Assembly (NCBI RefSeq): GCF_013618635.1
Contig: NZ_JABLSJ010000003.1
Coordinates: 62,001 to 126,000, forward strand
Length of the DNA stretch: 64,000 bases
Reading direction: 5' to 3'
Source: Thalassobacillus sp. CUG 92003
GTDB lineage: Bacteria; Bacillota; Bacilli; Bacillales; Halobacillaceae
In this document: one piece after another, positions 53,205 to 61,894 of the stretch
Layout of the letters: each line of letters starts with the position of its first letter
Numbering within the stretch: the first letter of the stretch is position 1
Notes under the pieces: generated by a model
What the model was told of the DNA's origin: nothing
Database searches by the model: none
Seen by the model: the letters and a program-made list of their open reading frames with translations, nothing else
Position numbers and translations under genes: made by a program

Positions 53205-54248
53205 TCAATTTAAGCCGAGCATTCCTTTTAACTCGGCCATTTTTGACTTGGATAAAGGGATTTCGGATTTCTTCTGATCATCAAGAATCAAGCTGTAGCT
53301 ATTGCGTGTCCATGTCACGACTTCCCGAACCTTCTGCAAATTGACGATGTAAGACCGGTGGCAGCGGAAAAACCCATACGGCTGCAAACGCTGTTCGAGC
53401 TCAGCCAAGGTGAACACACACGAAAAACTTTCGCTCATGATATACAAATGGGATTGCCCGCTATGGCTCTCGATATAATCGATCTCAGGCGGATCAAATA
53501 AGATGATTTTCTCGTTTACTTTAGTTGGGATTTTGTTAAACTGAATCGGTTGTGATTGATCAAATTCACGGTCTGAGCCCTGTGTTTCTTCTTCAGAAGA
53601 CTGGGCGGGCTCCTCAACTTCAAAGGCTTCAAGACCTTTTTCATCCAGCCGATAAACCTGATCCGTTAACGTGATGGCACTCTCCATATTGCCCGTCAAT
53701 ACGAGAATGCTTTTTTGTTTGTGCTGTTGTTCACGAAAAATCTTAAGGAGGACGCGCTTCGTTTCAACATCCACATTTTGGTCCGGTTCCTCCAGTACCA
53801 TCAAGTCCGGGTCCTCGATCAACAACCGGGCAAGCTTCAATCGCTTCTTTTCCGAGAATGTTAAGTGACGTCCTTTCTTATGCTCAACGGATTCCAGCTG
53901 AACCCTACTCAACACCTCGTCGATGGAATGAGCAGACCCATATAGCCGCTGATAAAATGTAAAGTGTTCCCTGACCGTCAGCCGTTCATAATACCCTTCG
54001 TCTAAGAAGGATATACCGAAGGGCAAGTGCTCTCTTGCTTTACGCCGGGACAGCTTCTCGTTATGTATATAAATCTCTCCATTTGAAATAACGGTTTTTC
54101 CTATTAACAGATGAAGGAGGACACTTCGCACATTCGTAGTGGAGTGAATCGCGACCAACTGCCCTTCTGCTACCTCTAAACTGAAGGCAGGAAAAATAAT
54201 CGCATCCTCACTTTGCTTTTCTAAATTTTGAATATGTAACACCGTCAC
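53205..54248 (-). CDS. LytTR-family regulator fused to a degenerate ABC ATPase domain
   Basis: A 347-residue fusion. Residues 1-215 follow the ABC ATPase layout, but Walker A is lost (AIHSTTNVRSVLLHLL instead of GxxGxGKS/T), the signature reads LTFSEKKRLKLARLL, and LMVLEEPDQNVD stands for Walker B. An acidic linker (about 215-240) leads to a LytTR DNA-binding domain (about 245-345, with FFRCHRSYIVNLQKV). It probably no longer hydrolyses ATP and acts as a sensor-regulator of the adjacent exporter. The start is GTG at 54248; the ribosome binding site is weak and GTG 54242 is an alternative. Confidence 0.85.
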   Translation of the reverse strand: MTVLHIQNLEKQSEDAIIFPAFSLEVAEGQLVAIHSTTNVRSVLLHLLIGKTVISNGEIYIHNEKLSRRKAREHLPFGISFLDEGYYERLTVREHFTFYQRLYGSAHSIDEVLSRVQLESVEHKKGRHLTFSEKKRLKLARLLIEDPDLMVLEEPDQNVDVETKRVLLKIFREQQHKQKSILVLTGNMESAITLTDQVYRLDEKGLEAFEVEEPAQSSEEETQGSDREFDQSQPIQFNKIPTKVNEKIILFDPPEIDYIESHSGQSHLYIMSESFSCVFTLAELEQRLQPYGFFRCHRSYIVNLQKVREVVTWTRNSYSLILDDQKKSEIPLSKSKMAELKGMLGLN

Positions 54249-54347
54249 GCGCTCTCACCCATGCTCTCACTTCATAATTTCTTACTGTTATTCCTATTCA
54301 ATGCGCCCCGCCCTAAACCCTTTTCATTTCATGAATGTTTTGAGTTC

Positions 54348-54379
54348 AAAAAAGACGTCCCAGACCATAGAGGGACGTC
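54348..54379 (-). terminator. Terminator of the lipoprotein/methyltransferase operon
   Basis: On the minus strand GACGTCCC pairs with GGGACGTC across ten bases and is followed by six T. Confidence 0.9.
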
Positions 54380-54386
54380 CGATCCA

Positions 54387-55133
54387 TCACACTTTTTTCA
54401 TACCATAGAATACATAGGTGTAATCACGCACATGATTGTGATAGAGCTTGATTTCTTCACGGAGCAGCGACACAACGTTTAACGCGGCAGCATTATCTGG
54501 ATATCGCTCTTCCATAGCTTGAAGGTTACCTTCCAGCGGGCCGTAGTATTCGTCCATCCAATCCTCCTCTGGAAGGACGAACGAAAATTCATAAGCATAA
54601 TCAAGTCCATCAATTTGGCTTATTTTATCCGCAATGGTTGCAATCTCAGGATATCCCTGTTCCCAAAACGCTTTACTTTCCTCCGCGGGATTAGCGTGTA
54701 ACCACGATATCTCACTGCACACAAGGTACCCCTCCGGTTTCAAGAAAGACCGCCACTCTGTCAAACCCGTTTGAAACCCTGCAATATAAATCGAGCCTTC
54801 CGCCCATATCAAATCGAACGATGCTGGAGGAAAATCCATGTCAGTCATAGAAAGACACTGAACATCTACTCTGGACGCTAACCCTTTTACGTTTAGCTGC
54901 TGTTTCAGAACCTCCAAATAGGGCTCATGTGTATCAATAGCCGTAATACGAGCATTGGGAAAAAATTCAGCTAAGCAAATCGTGGAAATACCCGTACCAC
55001 AGCCTACATCTAAAATGGTTATCGCTTTTTCCCGGTCTAAACGCACGAGCGACATAGCCGTCCGTGTCGATTGCTTACTACCGGGCGCGAGTCGTTCCAA
55101 ACCTGCAAAGGCTTCATAAAAATAGTGTTCCAT
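54387..55133 (-). CDS. SAM-dependent methyltransferase (class I)
   Basis: A 248-residue class I methyltransferase. Motif I is ILDVGCGTGISTICLAEFFP at about residues 40-59, the acidic loop AIDTHEPYLEVL follows, and ASFDLIWAEGSIY holds motif IV. The acceptor is unknown. It lies five bases after the lipoprotein gene and is presumably cotranscribed with it; nothing in the pair shows a common task. Confidence 0.88.
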   Translation of the reverse strand: MEHYFYEAFAGLERLAPGSKQSTRTAMSLVRLDREKAITILDVGCGTGISTICLAEFFPNARITAIDTHEPYLEVLKQQLNVKGLASRVDVQCLSMTDMDFPPASFDLIWAEGSIYIAGFQTGLTEWRSFLKPEGYLVCSEISWLHANPAEESKAFWEQGYPEIATIADKISQIDGLDYAYEFSFVLPEEDWMDEYYGPLEGNLQAMEERYPDNAAALNVVSLLREEIKLYHNHVRDYTYVFYGMKKV

Positions 55134-55138
55134 TGCTC

Positions 55139-55684
55139 TTAACTCTCCTCCTGTAAATCAACTGACATGGTTTCCGTTGTATCGATCACATTGGCGGGGA
55201 CGGTTGTGTCATTTTCTTCTGATTCATGTCCTTTCCTTAAGGCAACATAGTGATGACCTGAAAAAACTGGCTCAAACTCATACGGGTACTGTGTATCTGC
55301 ACCTATCCCTTCCTTTTGTTTGGCCACATAGAACCCGTAATCATTCCCGTGGAGACTGGTAAATTCGAAACCACCACCACTCGTATTATGTAAAGATAGC
55401 GTGGCTGATAACTTTTCAACTGCATATCGTTGGTCCTGCTCGGCCAATTCGTACAGCGAGTACTGATCTTTGCCAGAACGAAGAATCAGTAATTCTTCAC
55501 CAGCTGTCGTGCTCACCATTTCAACGTCATCATTTGGATGTTCCTCCTGAAGGAAAAAATCCAGGGCTTCTTGTTTTGTGGAGAAATTTTGCTCAGCTGT
55601 GGTATAAGCTTGGTCATTTTGGCATCCTGCTATGATTCCTAATAAAAGGATTATCGTGAGAAAAAATGCGGGTGCTAACTTCAT
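55139..55684 (-). CDS. Lipoprotein of unknown function
   Basis: A 181-residue lipoprotein. The signal peptide FFLTIILLLGIIAGC ends in a lipobox with Cys21. The mature part is acidic, with a TTAEQNFSTKQEALDFFLQ segment and a region rich in aromatic residues (YGFYVAKQKEG). I recognise no family. It would be anchored outside on the membrane. The methyltransferase follows after five bases. Confidence 0.75.
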   Translation of the reverse strand: MKLAPAFFLTIILLLGIIAGCQNDQAYTTAEQNFSTKQEALDFFLQEEHPNDDVEMVSTTAGEELLILRSGKDQYSLYELAEQDQRYAVEKLSATLSLHNTSGGGFEFTSLHGNDYGFYVAKQKEGIGADTQYPYEFEPVFSGHHYVALRKGHESEENDTTVPANVIDTTETMSVDLQEES

Positions 55685-55770
55685 GCTCTCTCTCCTTCAT
55701 GTTATTACTCAACGCTCATATTTTTAAGCTTCATTAATACAATGTCTAAAAGTCGAGAGGTGATTTACAA

Positions 55771-56226
55771 TTGGCCAACCTTAAAGCTAGTACAAAATCC
55801 TTTATGATTTTTGCTTTACTTGCTTATGGCATCTTTTTAGGAATTTCGTTCTTTTATGAAGTAAGTACTATTTTATCGCTTCGCTCCCCTAGACACAGTT
55901 CGTATAATTTTGGCCCCTTTACCACTATTACCAAATATCTTTTTAATATAGACCAATATAACCTTAGCACATGGTTATATAATATGGTTGGAAACGTATT
56001 GATTTTCTTCCCATTAGGATTACTTACGCCATATTTTTTATCAACCGCTAAAAAATACATGCATGTTATGTTCATTTCGTTATTTGTAAGTGGAAGCATT
56101 GAGATATTTCAGTATTTCACTTCTTTAGGAGTAATGGATATTGATGATATAATTCTAAACCTCACTGGTAGTACTATGGGGTACGGTTTATACCGAATTA
56201 TTACATATACAATTAATAAAAGGTGA
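55771..56226 (+). CDS. VanZ-family membrane protein
   Basis: A 151-residue membrane protein with four hydrophobic segments. The VanZ signature is visible as GNVLIFFPLGLLTPYF at about residues 72-87 and EIFQYFTSLGVMDIDDIILNLTG at about 110-132. VanZ relatives are linked to glycopeptide resistance or envelope functions, but most are unstudied. The start is TTG with GAGGTGA seven bases upstream. The gene is clearly more AT-rich than its neighbours, which may mean separate acquisition. Confidence 0.88.
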   Translation: MANLKASTKSFMIFALLAYGIFLGISFFYEVSTILSLRSPRHSSYNFGPFTTITKYLFNIDQYNLSTWLYNMVGNVLIFFPLGLLTPYFLSTAKKYMHVMFISLFVSGSIEIFQYFTSLGVMDIDDIILNLTGSTMGYGLYRIITYTINKR

Positions 56227-56465
56227 GCCGCCGAGCAGCTCGTTATGTAAATGCATAAGATGAGTATAAACCAATAGCCACTATTAAGATTTGAAAGATC
56301 ATCAAAAGATTTCCTAAACATCCTAAAGTACACCCCGTAGACCCTTCTGAAGCCATGTTAATTTTGTGCAATCTTCTGTCTGATTCCTCATGCTTAGTTT
56401 TATTGTAAGACGTCAGTTCACCAGACCCCTTTACATATAATTTTTATATTCGTGCGCCTTATCCC

Positions 56466-57215
56466 TTACAAAAAAGGAGCGTTCAAGTTGAAATGCTCGG
56501 TCAAAGGCTGCGTTCTCCCTTCGTCATGCCACCTATGAAAAACGTTAAAGACTTGATTAATATCATGATCATATCTTTCTTCAACTAGAAACTTCACAGC
56601 CAGAAAGCTACGCCAATAGTCGAACATAATACGCGTCAGACTGGCCTCATAAGTCGTTGCGCCAAAATCGTCTAAAGAATGATCACCGTATTTATCTTTA
56701 AACACATCTACCAGCTCGCACTCAACTTCTGTAATTTCCTCGAATTCTGTTGCACTTAACAGGTGTTTACTTGATAGGTAGTCACACATACCTTCTTCAA
56801 ACCAAATGCTATCTTCTCTTTCCTCATCAAATTCATCCACAAATAAATCAGAGTGATGGGTCAACTCGTGTCCTACTATAGTTAGCACATGATTCTCAGA
56901 CAGGTTCTCATAAAAACTTTTGATCTTAGGCACTTCTTTACCCTCTAATTGTTTCAGAAATAAAGAACGCCATGCTGACAAATCAGGAGAAAAATAAATC
57001 GTATCTTCATTCGTAAATGCAGGGATTGGCAGCTCAGAAAAGAAAGTGGTAGCCAATTCCTCAGATGTCCAAACGATACCCTTTGGCAGGTCATAAAGTT
57101 CATAGTCTGTTTCCAAAATCTTTTGATATTCAGTAATTCTTTCCCTAAATCTCTCAACAACAGCTTCATGCTGGTGATACGCTTCACCATTTTCGAAAGC
57201 AAATATATGTTTCAT
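56466..57215 (-). CDS. Putative HExxH zinc metalloprotease (gluzincin-like)
   Basis: A 249-residue protein with the zinc motif HELTH at 116-120 (TIVGHELTHHSDLF) and a downstream Glu in WFEEGMCDY at about 140, which is the gluzincin arrangement. There is no signal peptide. It is acidic and aromatic, and I know no named family for it. A cytoplasmic protease or a zincin-fold protein without protease activity are both possible. It starts ten bases after the small membrane protein gene upstream. Confidence 0.7.
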   Translation of the reverse strand: MKHIFAFENGEAYHQHEAVVERFRERITEYQKILETDYELYDLPKGIVWTSEELATTFFSELPIPAFTNEDTIYFSPDLSAWRSLFLKQLEGKEVPKIKSFYENLSENHVLTIVGHELTHHSDLFVDEFDEEREDSIWFEEGMCDYLSSKHLLSATEFEEITEVECELVDVFKDKYGDHSLDDFGATTYEASLTRIMFDYWRSFLAVKFLVEERYDHDINQVFNVFHRWHDEGRTQPLTEHFNLNAPFL

Positions 57216-57225
57216 AGCTACACCT

Positions 57226-57429
57226 TCACTTGAAATTTTGTATTAAGGCAATGAGGCCAAAAAGGCTGAAAAATACACTAGTGATCCGTACACTCCAAAT
57301 AAAAAAAGGCGTTGGACCTGTTGCATCTTTTGATTTCCAACTTTCGCCGATTACCCAGAAAGCATGAGGGCTTAAAATGCCCAAGACACCCATTGCTAAA
57401 AAGAAAATGCTCCAGAATATGTTTATCAC
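57226..57429 (-). CDS. DUF6199-like small membrane protein
   Basis: A 67-residue protein with two hydrophobic helices joined by VIGESWKSKDATGPTPFFIW, a pattern known from DUF6199 proteins of unknown function. GTG at 57429 is the last base group of a GAGGTG site, and the codon at the expected distance is ATA (57420). The true start is therefore uncertain: GTG itself or a near-cognate ATA. It lies upstream of the zincin gene with ten bases between. Confidence 0.6.
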   Translation of the reverse strand: MINIFWSIFFLAMGVLGILSPHAFWVIGESWKSKDATGPTPFFIWSVRITSVFFSLFGLIALIQNFK

Positions 57430-57639
57430 CTCGTTTGCCGACTTCAGAGCCTTCTCTATCCATACGGCTCACTTAAGAAAAACGTTTCAATTTCAAATCC
57501 ATAAGGAAATATAATCTGGGTAATGGTTTTGGCATTTAATCTATGTATGAAATGGCAGTATTTTTTTGAATTTAAAAAGACCTCTATTTTTATGTAGAAC
57601 GGAGAATGGAACCACCGTATATCCGTTTCGGTATTTTGT

Positions 57640-57921
57640 TTACTCGACGAACGCATTATAAAAGGATGCTCCCCCGCCAGCCATCCAGTAAAATAGCACA
57701 CCGATTGAGATGAGGAACCAAACCACTCGCCATGCGGACTCTTTTCTGGAGTATTGAATCAAATAAAAAGCGCCCCACCAGACATAAGTCGTCGTGATTG
57801 CAAAGTTTATCGAAGAGTACGTCACCTGGCTCATCGCATTTCCGAACCAACCGAGCAAATTTACTCCTGACATAAAAACCAAAACGGTAATGTTGAGGAT
57901 GTGAAACAGTTTCCCTCTCAC
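57640..57921 (-). CDS. Small membrane protein, three or four helices
   Basis: A 93-residue hydrophobic protein with segments ILNITVLVFMSGVNLLGWFG, TTTYVWWGAFYLIQY and WRVVWFLISIGVLFYWMAGG. No family is recognised. The start is GTG at 57921, which has GGAGG six bases upstream; the ATG at 57939 has none. It stands alone between the DUF6199-like gene and spoIIP. Confidence 0.6.
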   Translation of the reverse strand: MRGKLFHILNITVLVFMSGVNLLGWFGNAMSQVTYSSINFAITTTYVWWGAFYLIQYSRKESAWRVVWFLISIGVLFYWMAGGGASFYNAFVE

Positions 57922-58159
57922 CCTTAGCCTCCAATCCATATTCGTTAGTCAAGTTTCGATATTACGTAAGAACCATAACATACACTTATCGTAGAAGAAG
58001 GAACTCATAAGGACCTTAGGGATTCAATTGAATTATCCTTAGGAGAGCGTAAGAAGAACAGACAACTATAAGGCATTTTATAAATATCGACCGGTTATTA
58101 GAGTACCTTTGCCACTGTGCTATTTTTCCATAGCCCCCTAAGGCTTTGAATGAAAATAT

Positions 58160-59308
58160 TTAATTAGTATTCACTTTCTTAGCATCACTGCGATAGTAAC
58201 CATCAAATACTTCAGCAAATGCTTCTACTGAGTTATACAGTTCAGTCAAATTATTATCAACGCCTCCGAACTCTAATAATAAAGCTCTATCACTTAAATC
58301 TTGGTTATAAATCCCATTACCTTCAGCCTTCGTTTTGACGTAAATTCCTCGGCTTATTCCAGGGTACTTTTTTTCCAGTTCATGGTGAAGTTCATTTGCG
58401 ATCTCGAGGCTTTTTTCGTAATTCTTATGTGCTTTACCGACTACAAAAAAGATTCGAGCATAGTTTTTCCCATCTATTTTCTTAGTGGTAATTTCAGCTG
58501 GCTGAGAATCTCTATGGATATCGATTAAGTAAGACATATTCTCGTTTTGTGCTAACGCTTCTTTCACCAATCCTCTAGAATATACATAAGACTCATAGGG
58601 CTCCATTCCCTTAGCGTTCATGCCTTCTCTTACATTTGATTGGTTATGCTTGACACCTATTCCTCTACTTTCTAATTCATTTTTTAGCTTTTTCCCTACC
58701 GCGATAACGTTGACTGATGGATTTGTACTTGATGTGTGTGGAGAATTGTTACTACCTTTGAGTAGAGGCTCAAATGCCTCCCAGCTGTGAGTATGATAGA
58801 TATACACGGATTTTTCGGATACGTTTTTTGTATCCTTGAGTGGTTTTTCTTCTTTAGCTTTATCGATCTCGTCTTGTTCAACTGTTTGGTTTTCCAACTG
58901 ATCATCAGTGGGCGGGGGTGATTCTATTGGAATAGTGGTTATATTCGTCCCCTCACCTGCGACTATGATTTCACTGTGGTATGTACCTAGTCCAGGAATC
59001 TCTCTTCCCAATAAGGTGCGAAAATCTCCTAATTTTATATTCGTTGCTAATTGCATCCAGTCAAAATTTTCCCTTTCCTCTGAACGATAAGCACTTAATG
59101 CAGCCATTTCTTGCTCCAGTAGAAAAAGGTGGGCTTCCTTTGGGAATATTTGAGACACGGATTGCAGCGTAGGAGAGTATACATACTGCTTCACACCACT
59201 ACTCGTTAGCAAAGAAGCGATGATAAAACCCAGCGCTATTGTACCTAAAGAACCAATTAAAGTCTTTAAAAGGATAGATTTGGCTTTTGAACCGTTGTTC
59301 TTTGACAC
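58160..59308 (-). CDS. spoIIP: Stage II sporulation protein P
   Basis: A 382-residue SpoIIP. A membrane anchor lies at about 16-38 and a linker rich in Pro, Gln and Glu follows. The catalytic domain carries VYIYHTHSWEAF at about 187-198, MSYLIDIHRDSQP at about 260-272 and ALLLEFGGVDN near the C-terminus. SpoIIP cuts septal peptidoglycan with SpoIID and SpoIIM during forespore engulfment, which marks the host as a spore former. The start is GTG with AGGAGG seven bases upstream. Confidence 0.93.
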   Translation of the reverse strand: MSKNNGSKAKSILLKTLIGSLGTIALGFIIASLLTSSGVKQYVYSPTLQSVSQIFPKEAHLFLLEQEMAALSAYRSEERENFDWMQLATNIKLGDFRTLLGREIPGLGTYHSEIIVAGEGTNITTIPIESPPPTDDQLENQTVEQDEIDKAKEEKPLKDTKNVSEKSVYIYHTHSWEAFEPLLKGSNNSPHTSSTNPSVNVIAVGKKLKNELESRGIGVKHNQSNVREGMNAKGMEPYESYVYSRGLVKEALAQNENMSYLIDIHRDSQPAEITTKKIDGKNYARIFFVVGKAHKNYEKSLEIANELHHELEKKYPGISRGIYVKTKAEGNGIYNQDLSDRALLLEFGGVDNNLTELYNSVEAFAEVFDGYYRSDAKKVNTN

Positions 59309-59470
59309 TCGCACACCTCCTAGAAGCCTATACAATAGACCTATGCGGAGCGACTAAATCTAGAATTTTTTTCTGCAACTAGGATGGTAATAAAGAAACC
59401 GTATATAATAGAGATCTCGGTCTTAATACACTCAGAAAGTTTTTTCAGTCTAATTTAATATTATACAAAG

Positions 59471-59770
59471 CTACCAAAGCGGTTCCTGCTTATTAGTCAA
59501 CTCAAGCGAATAGGGAAATAGAGCTAAATATACAAGTTCAGCTAAAAAGAAAATAGCAAATGATACTATAATCGACATATCAAATGATATCACTAGAGGT
59601 AATAGGAACAAGGGTATCATTCCATAAAGGGATGCTTTTCTCATACTTGCTTGTGTTTGATATTGTATTTCTCCACAGCACCTGCACTTGATTCCATTAC
59701 GGAACCTGAAAGCTTTTTTTACACAATCACCCCAGGACCATTCATTTCTACAATTATTACAGACAGGCAT
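59471..59770 (-). CDS. TIGR04104-type putative zinc finger membrane protein
   Basis: A 99-residue protein. The N-terminal CNNC (residues 4-7) and CRCC (about 29-32) motifs with WSWGDCVKKAF between them form a zinc-ribbon-like head, followed by two hydrophobic helices. This matches the TIGR04104 family of putative zinc finger proteins common in Bacillaceae. The function is unknown. GAAAGGAGAAG lies about six bases before the ATG. Confidence 0.8.
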   Translation of the reverse strand: MPVCNNCRNEWSWGDCVKKAFRFRNGIKCRCCGEIQYQTQASMRKASLYGMIPLFLLPLVISFDMSIIVSFAIFFLAELVYLALFPYSLELTNKQEPLW

Positions 59771-59940
59771 TAAATACTTCTCCTTTCTAAATTAATGTTT
59801 CAATTAATCAATAAGGCGTTAAATAGTTTAATTATCTGCATTTAACCAAGAGGTTTTATTACTCATCTTAAAATCCCCTTGTATAAATTACGAACAGCCG
59901 CCTTTGAAGTTTCAAAAAACCTTTTCCCCTTTTTCAAATG

Positions 59941-59964
59941 AAAAAAAGCTTGGTTTATCCAAGC
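59941..59964 (-). terminator. Terminator of pepF
   Basis: On the minus strand AGCTTGG pairs with CCAAGCT across five bases and is followed by seven T. Confidence 0.88.
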
Positions 59965-59976
59965 TCTTTTCACGTT

Positions 59977-61764
59977 TTATGTGTACGCTTTGGTTTCTGC
60001 AAGATACGTATGGATCGCTTCCTCTAATGGTTGGACAGCGGCTTCCCAAAAAGCTGAGCTCGTTAAGTCCTGGTTTAAGAACTGGTGACCTAAGTCCTCC
60101 ATCGTTTGATTGCCGGAGTGTTTTAAGAGTTCGTCGTATCGGTTAGTAAAGGTTTGTTTATCTTGTAAATAGAGCGAATAAATACCGTTGCTGAACAAAT
60201 AACCAATCGTGTACGGAATGTTGTAAAACGCTTTTTCCGTATTAAAGAAATGCGGCATCGTCATCCAATTGTGGGCGTCCACTTCTCCTACGGCATCCTG
60301 AAACCAATCTTTTTCAGTTTTTATCATTAAATCATTTAACTCAGCAGCTGACAGGCTCTGACTGCGCCTTTGTTCATAAAACTGCTGTTCAAACTCGAAC
60401 TTGGCCGGGATGTACGTGATGTATTTCAGACCGTTGGTGATTTTCATTTCCAGTAAGGATAGACGGTCTTCTTGTGTTGCTGCTGAATCGATGGCTGCAT
60501 CCAGAACGAGATTTTCAGCGAAAGTCGATGCGGTTTCAGCTAACCCTGTTCCAACATTGTGCGAGAATCCTGGTTCTTCTTGGAGGAACGAATTATGATA
60601 AGCATGCCCCAGTTCATGAGCCATGGTGACCACATCCTGATAATTACCTGTAAAAGAAAGCATCACCCGACTTTCTTTTGAACTCGGCAAGGAGGCACAA
60701 AAGGCTCCTTGTCGCTTCGAATCTGAAGGTTCTGGATCAATCCAGCCTTCCTCGAAGGCATGTTCAGCAAACTTACCCAGTTTGTCACTATACTTATAAA
60801 ATTGCGTAATGACGATATTCGCAGCTTCCTTATATGTAAGCGTCGTTTTAGAAGTGAAGGTCGGCGCATAAATGTCATACCAGTTCAACTTATCTAGTTG
60901 GTTCAGCTGCGCTTTTCTTTCTAAAAATTGGTGGAGCAACGATTTATGTTCATGAAGCGTTTTCATCATACTCTTAATAGAAGCTTCACCGATGCGGTTT
61001 TGTTCCAGCATTTCTGTCAACGGGTTCGACCACCCTCTTAGACTATAAAGCTCATTGCGATATCCGACAAAATGATTGAAAATAGAAGCAAAACGCTCTT
61101 CATTTTCACGGTAAACCTCCGTTATCGAGGCAGCGATGGCCTGTCTCGTCGCGCGATTGGTTGAAAGCATTGCCCGCATGAACGCTCGATCAAACGAAAT
61201 CTCTTCAGTACCTTCTTCATTGCTCACTGGCACAGTAAGGCTGGCAAACTCTTGTTCATAATGGTCTTCCCAACCTTCAAAACCATGAACAGAAAGGGAG
61301 TGAATCACTTTCTCCAACTCAGGCTGCAACTGATCTTTCACCTTTTGCCTCTGCTCTATTAAAAACGTCTCGATACCTGCCACTTCCGACTGTTGCAGCA
61401 ATTCATTCCATTTCTCGTCTAGAATACGAGCCAAATAATGACGGAAAGCAAGCAGCAACGTCTCCATCTGCGCCTTCATCTGGCTGCTTTCTTCACTAAG
61501 CACTCTTGCCTTTGAGTCATGTACATTTTCCGCTAAACGACAAATAATGTACTCATCCAATTCAAACACCTTCGTATAAAGCCCTTGTACACGTTCAACC
61601 ATTTCAGCCACTTCAGTAATATCTTCGTGTGTGTGATTCTCTAACTCTAGTTGTGTCTGATCAATATGTAGCTTGATGTCATGGATTTGTTCTTTGATCG
61701 TGCTTCCGCCATCACCTGGGTAAACACGTTCAAGATTCCACCGTTTTGTTCGCACGTTCTCCAT
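59977..61764 (-). CDS. pepF: Oligoendopeptidase F (M3 family)
   Basis: A 595-residue M3 metallopeptidase. The zinc motif HELGH is at 383-387 (MAHELGHAYHNSF) with the third ligand in GLAETASTFAENLV at about 409. It degrades oligopeptides in the cytoplasm. Length and layout are as usual for the PepF subgroup. The second ATG (61764) is used because GGAGG lies seven bases before it and touches the first. It is monocistronic. Confidence 0.94.
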   Translation of the reverse strand: MENVRTKRWNLERVYPGDGGSTIKEQIHDIKLHIDQTQLELENHTHEDITEVAEMVERVQGLYTKVFELDEYIICRLAENVHDSKARVLSEESSQMKAQMETLLLAFRHYLARILDEKWNELLQQSEVAGIETFLIEQRQKVKDQLQPELEKVIHSLSVHGFEGWEDHYEQEFASLTVPVSNEEGTEEISFDRAFMRAMLSTNRATRQAIAASITEVYRENEERFASIFNHFVGYRNELYSLRGWSNPLTEMLEQNRIGEASIKSMMKTLHEHKSLLHQFLERKAQLNQLDKLNWYDIYAPTFTSKTTLTYKEAANIVITQFYKYSDKLGKFAEHAFEEGWIDPEPSDSKRQGAFCASLPSSKESRVMLSFTGNYQDVVTMAHELGHAYHNSFLQEEPGFSHNVGTGLAETASTFAENLVLDAAIDSAATQEDRLSLLEMKITNGLKYITYIPAKFEFEQQFYEQRRSQSLSAAELNDLMIKTEKDWFQDAVGEVDAHNWMTMPHFFNTEKAFYNIPYTIGYLFSNGIYSLYLQDKQTFTNRYDELLKHSGNQTMEDLGHQFLNQDLTSSAFWEAAVQPLEEAIHTYLAETKAYT

Positions 61765-61863
61765 TGTCATCCCTCCCGACTACTAGATATTCTAATTGTA
61801 AACCTAATTGGAATATTTTTCATCATTCTAGGGACGGAAAAATATTCGTATGAGAAAGAGTAA

Positions 61864-61894
61864 TAAAAGCAGGCCCCTTTATCAGGAGCCTGCT
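61864..61894 (-). terminator. Terminator overlapping the 3' end of rlmD
   Basis: On the minus strand AGCAGGCTCC pairs with GGGGCCTGCT (one G-T pair), followed by TTTTATT. The left arm includes the last codons of rlmD. Confidence 0.8.

Noticed and set aside
57456-57701. An 81-codon minus-strand frame between the small membrane protein genes
   Set aside because: It overlaps the 3' end of the gene at 57640-57921 in another frame and has no ribosome binding site or recognisable protein features.
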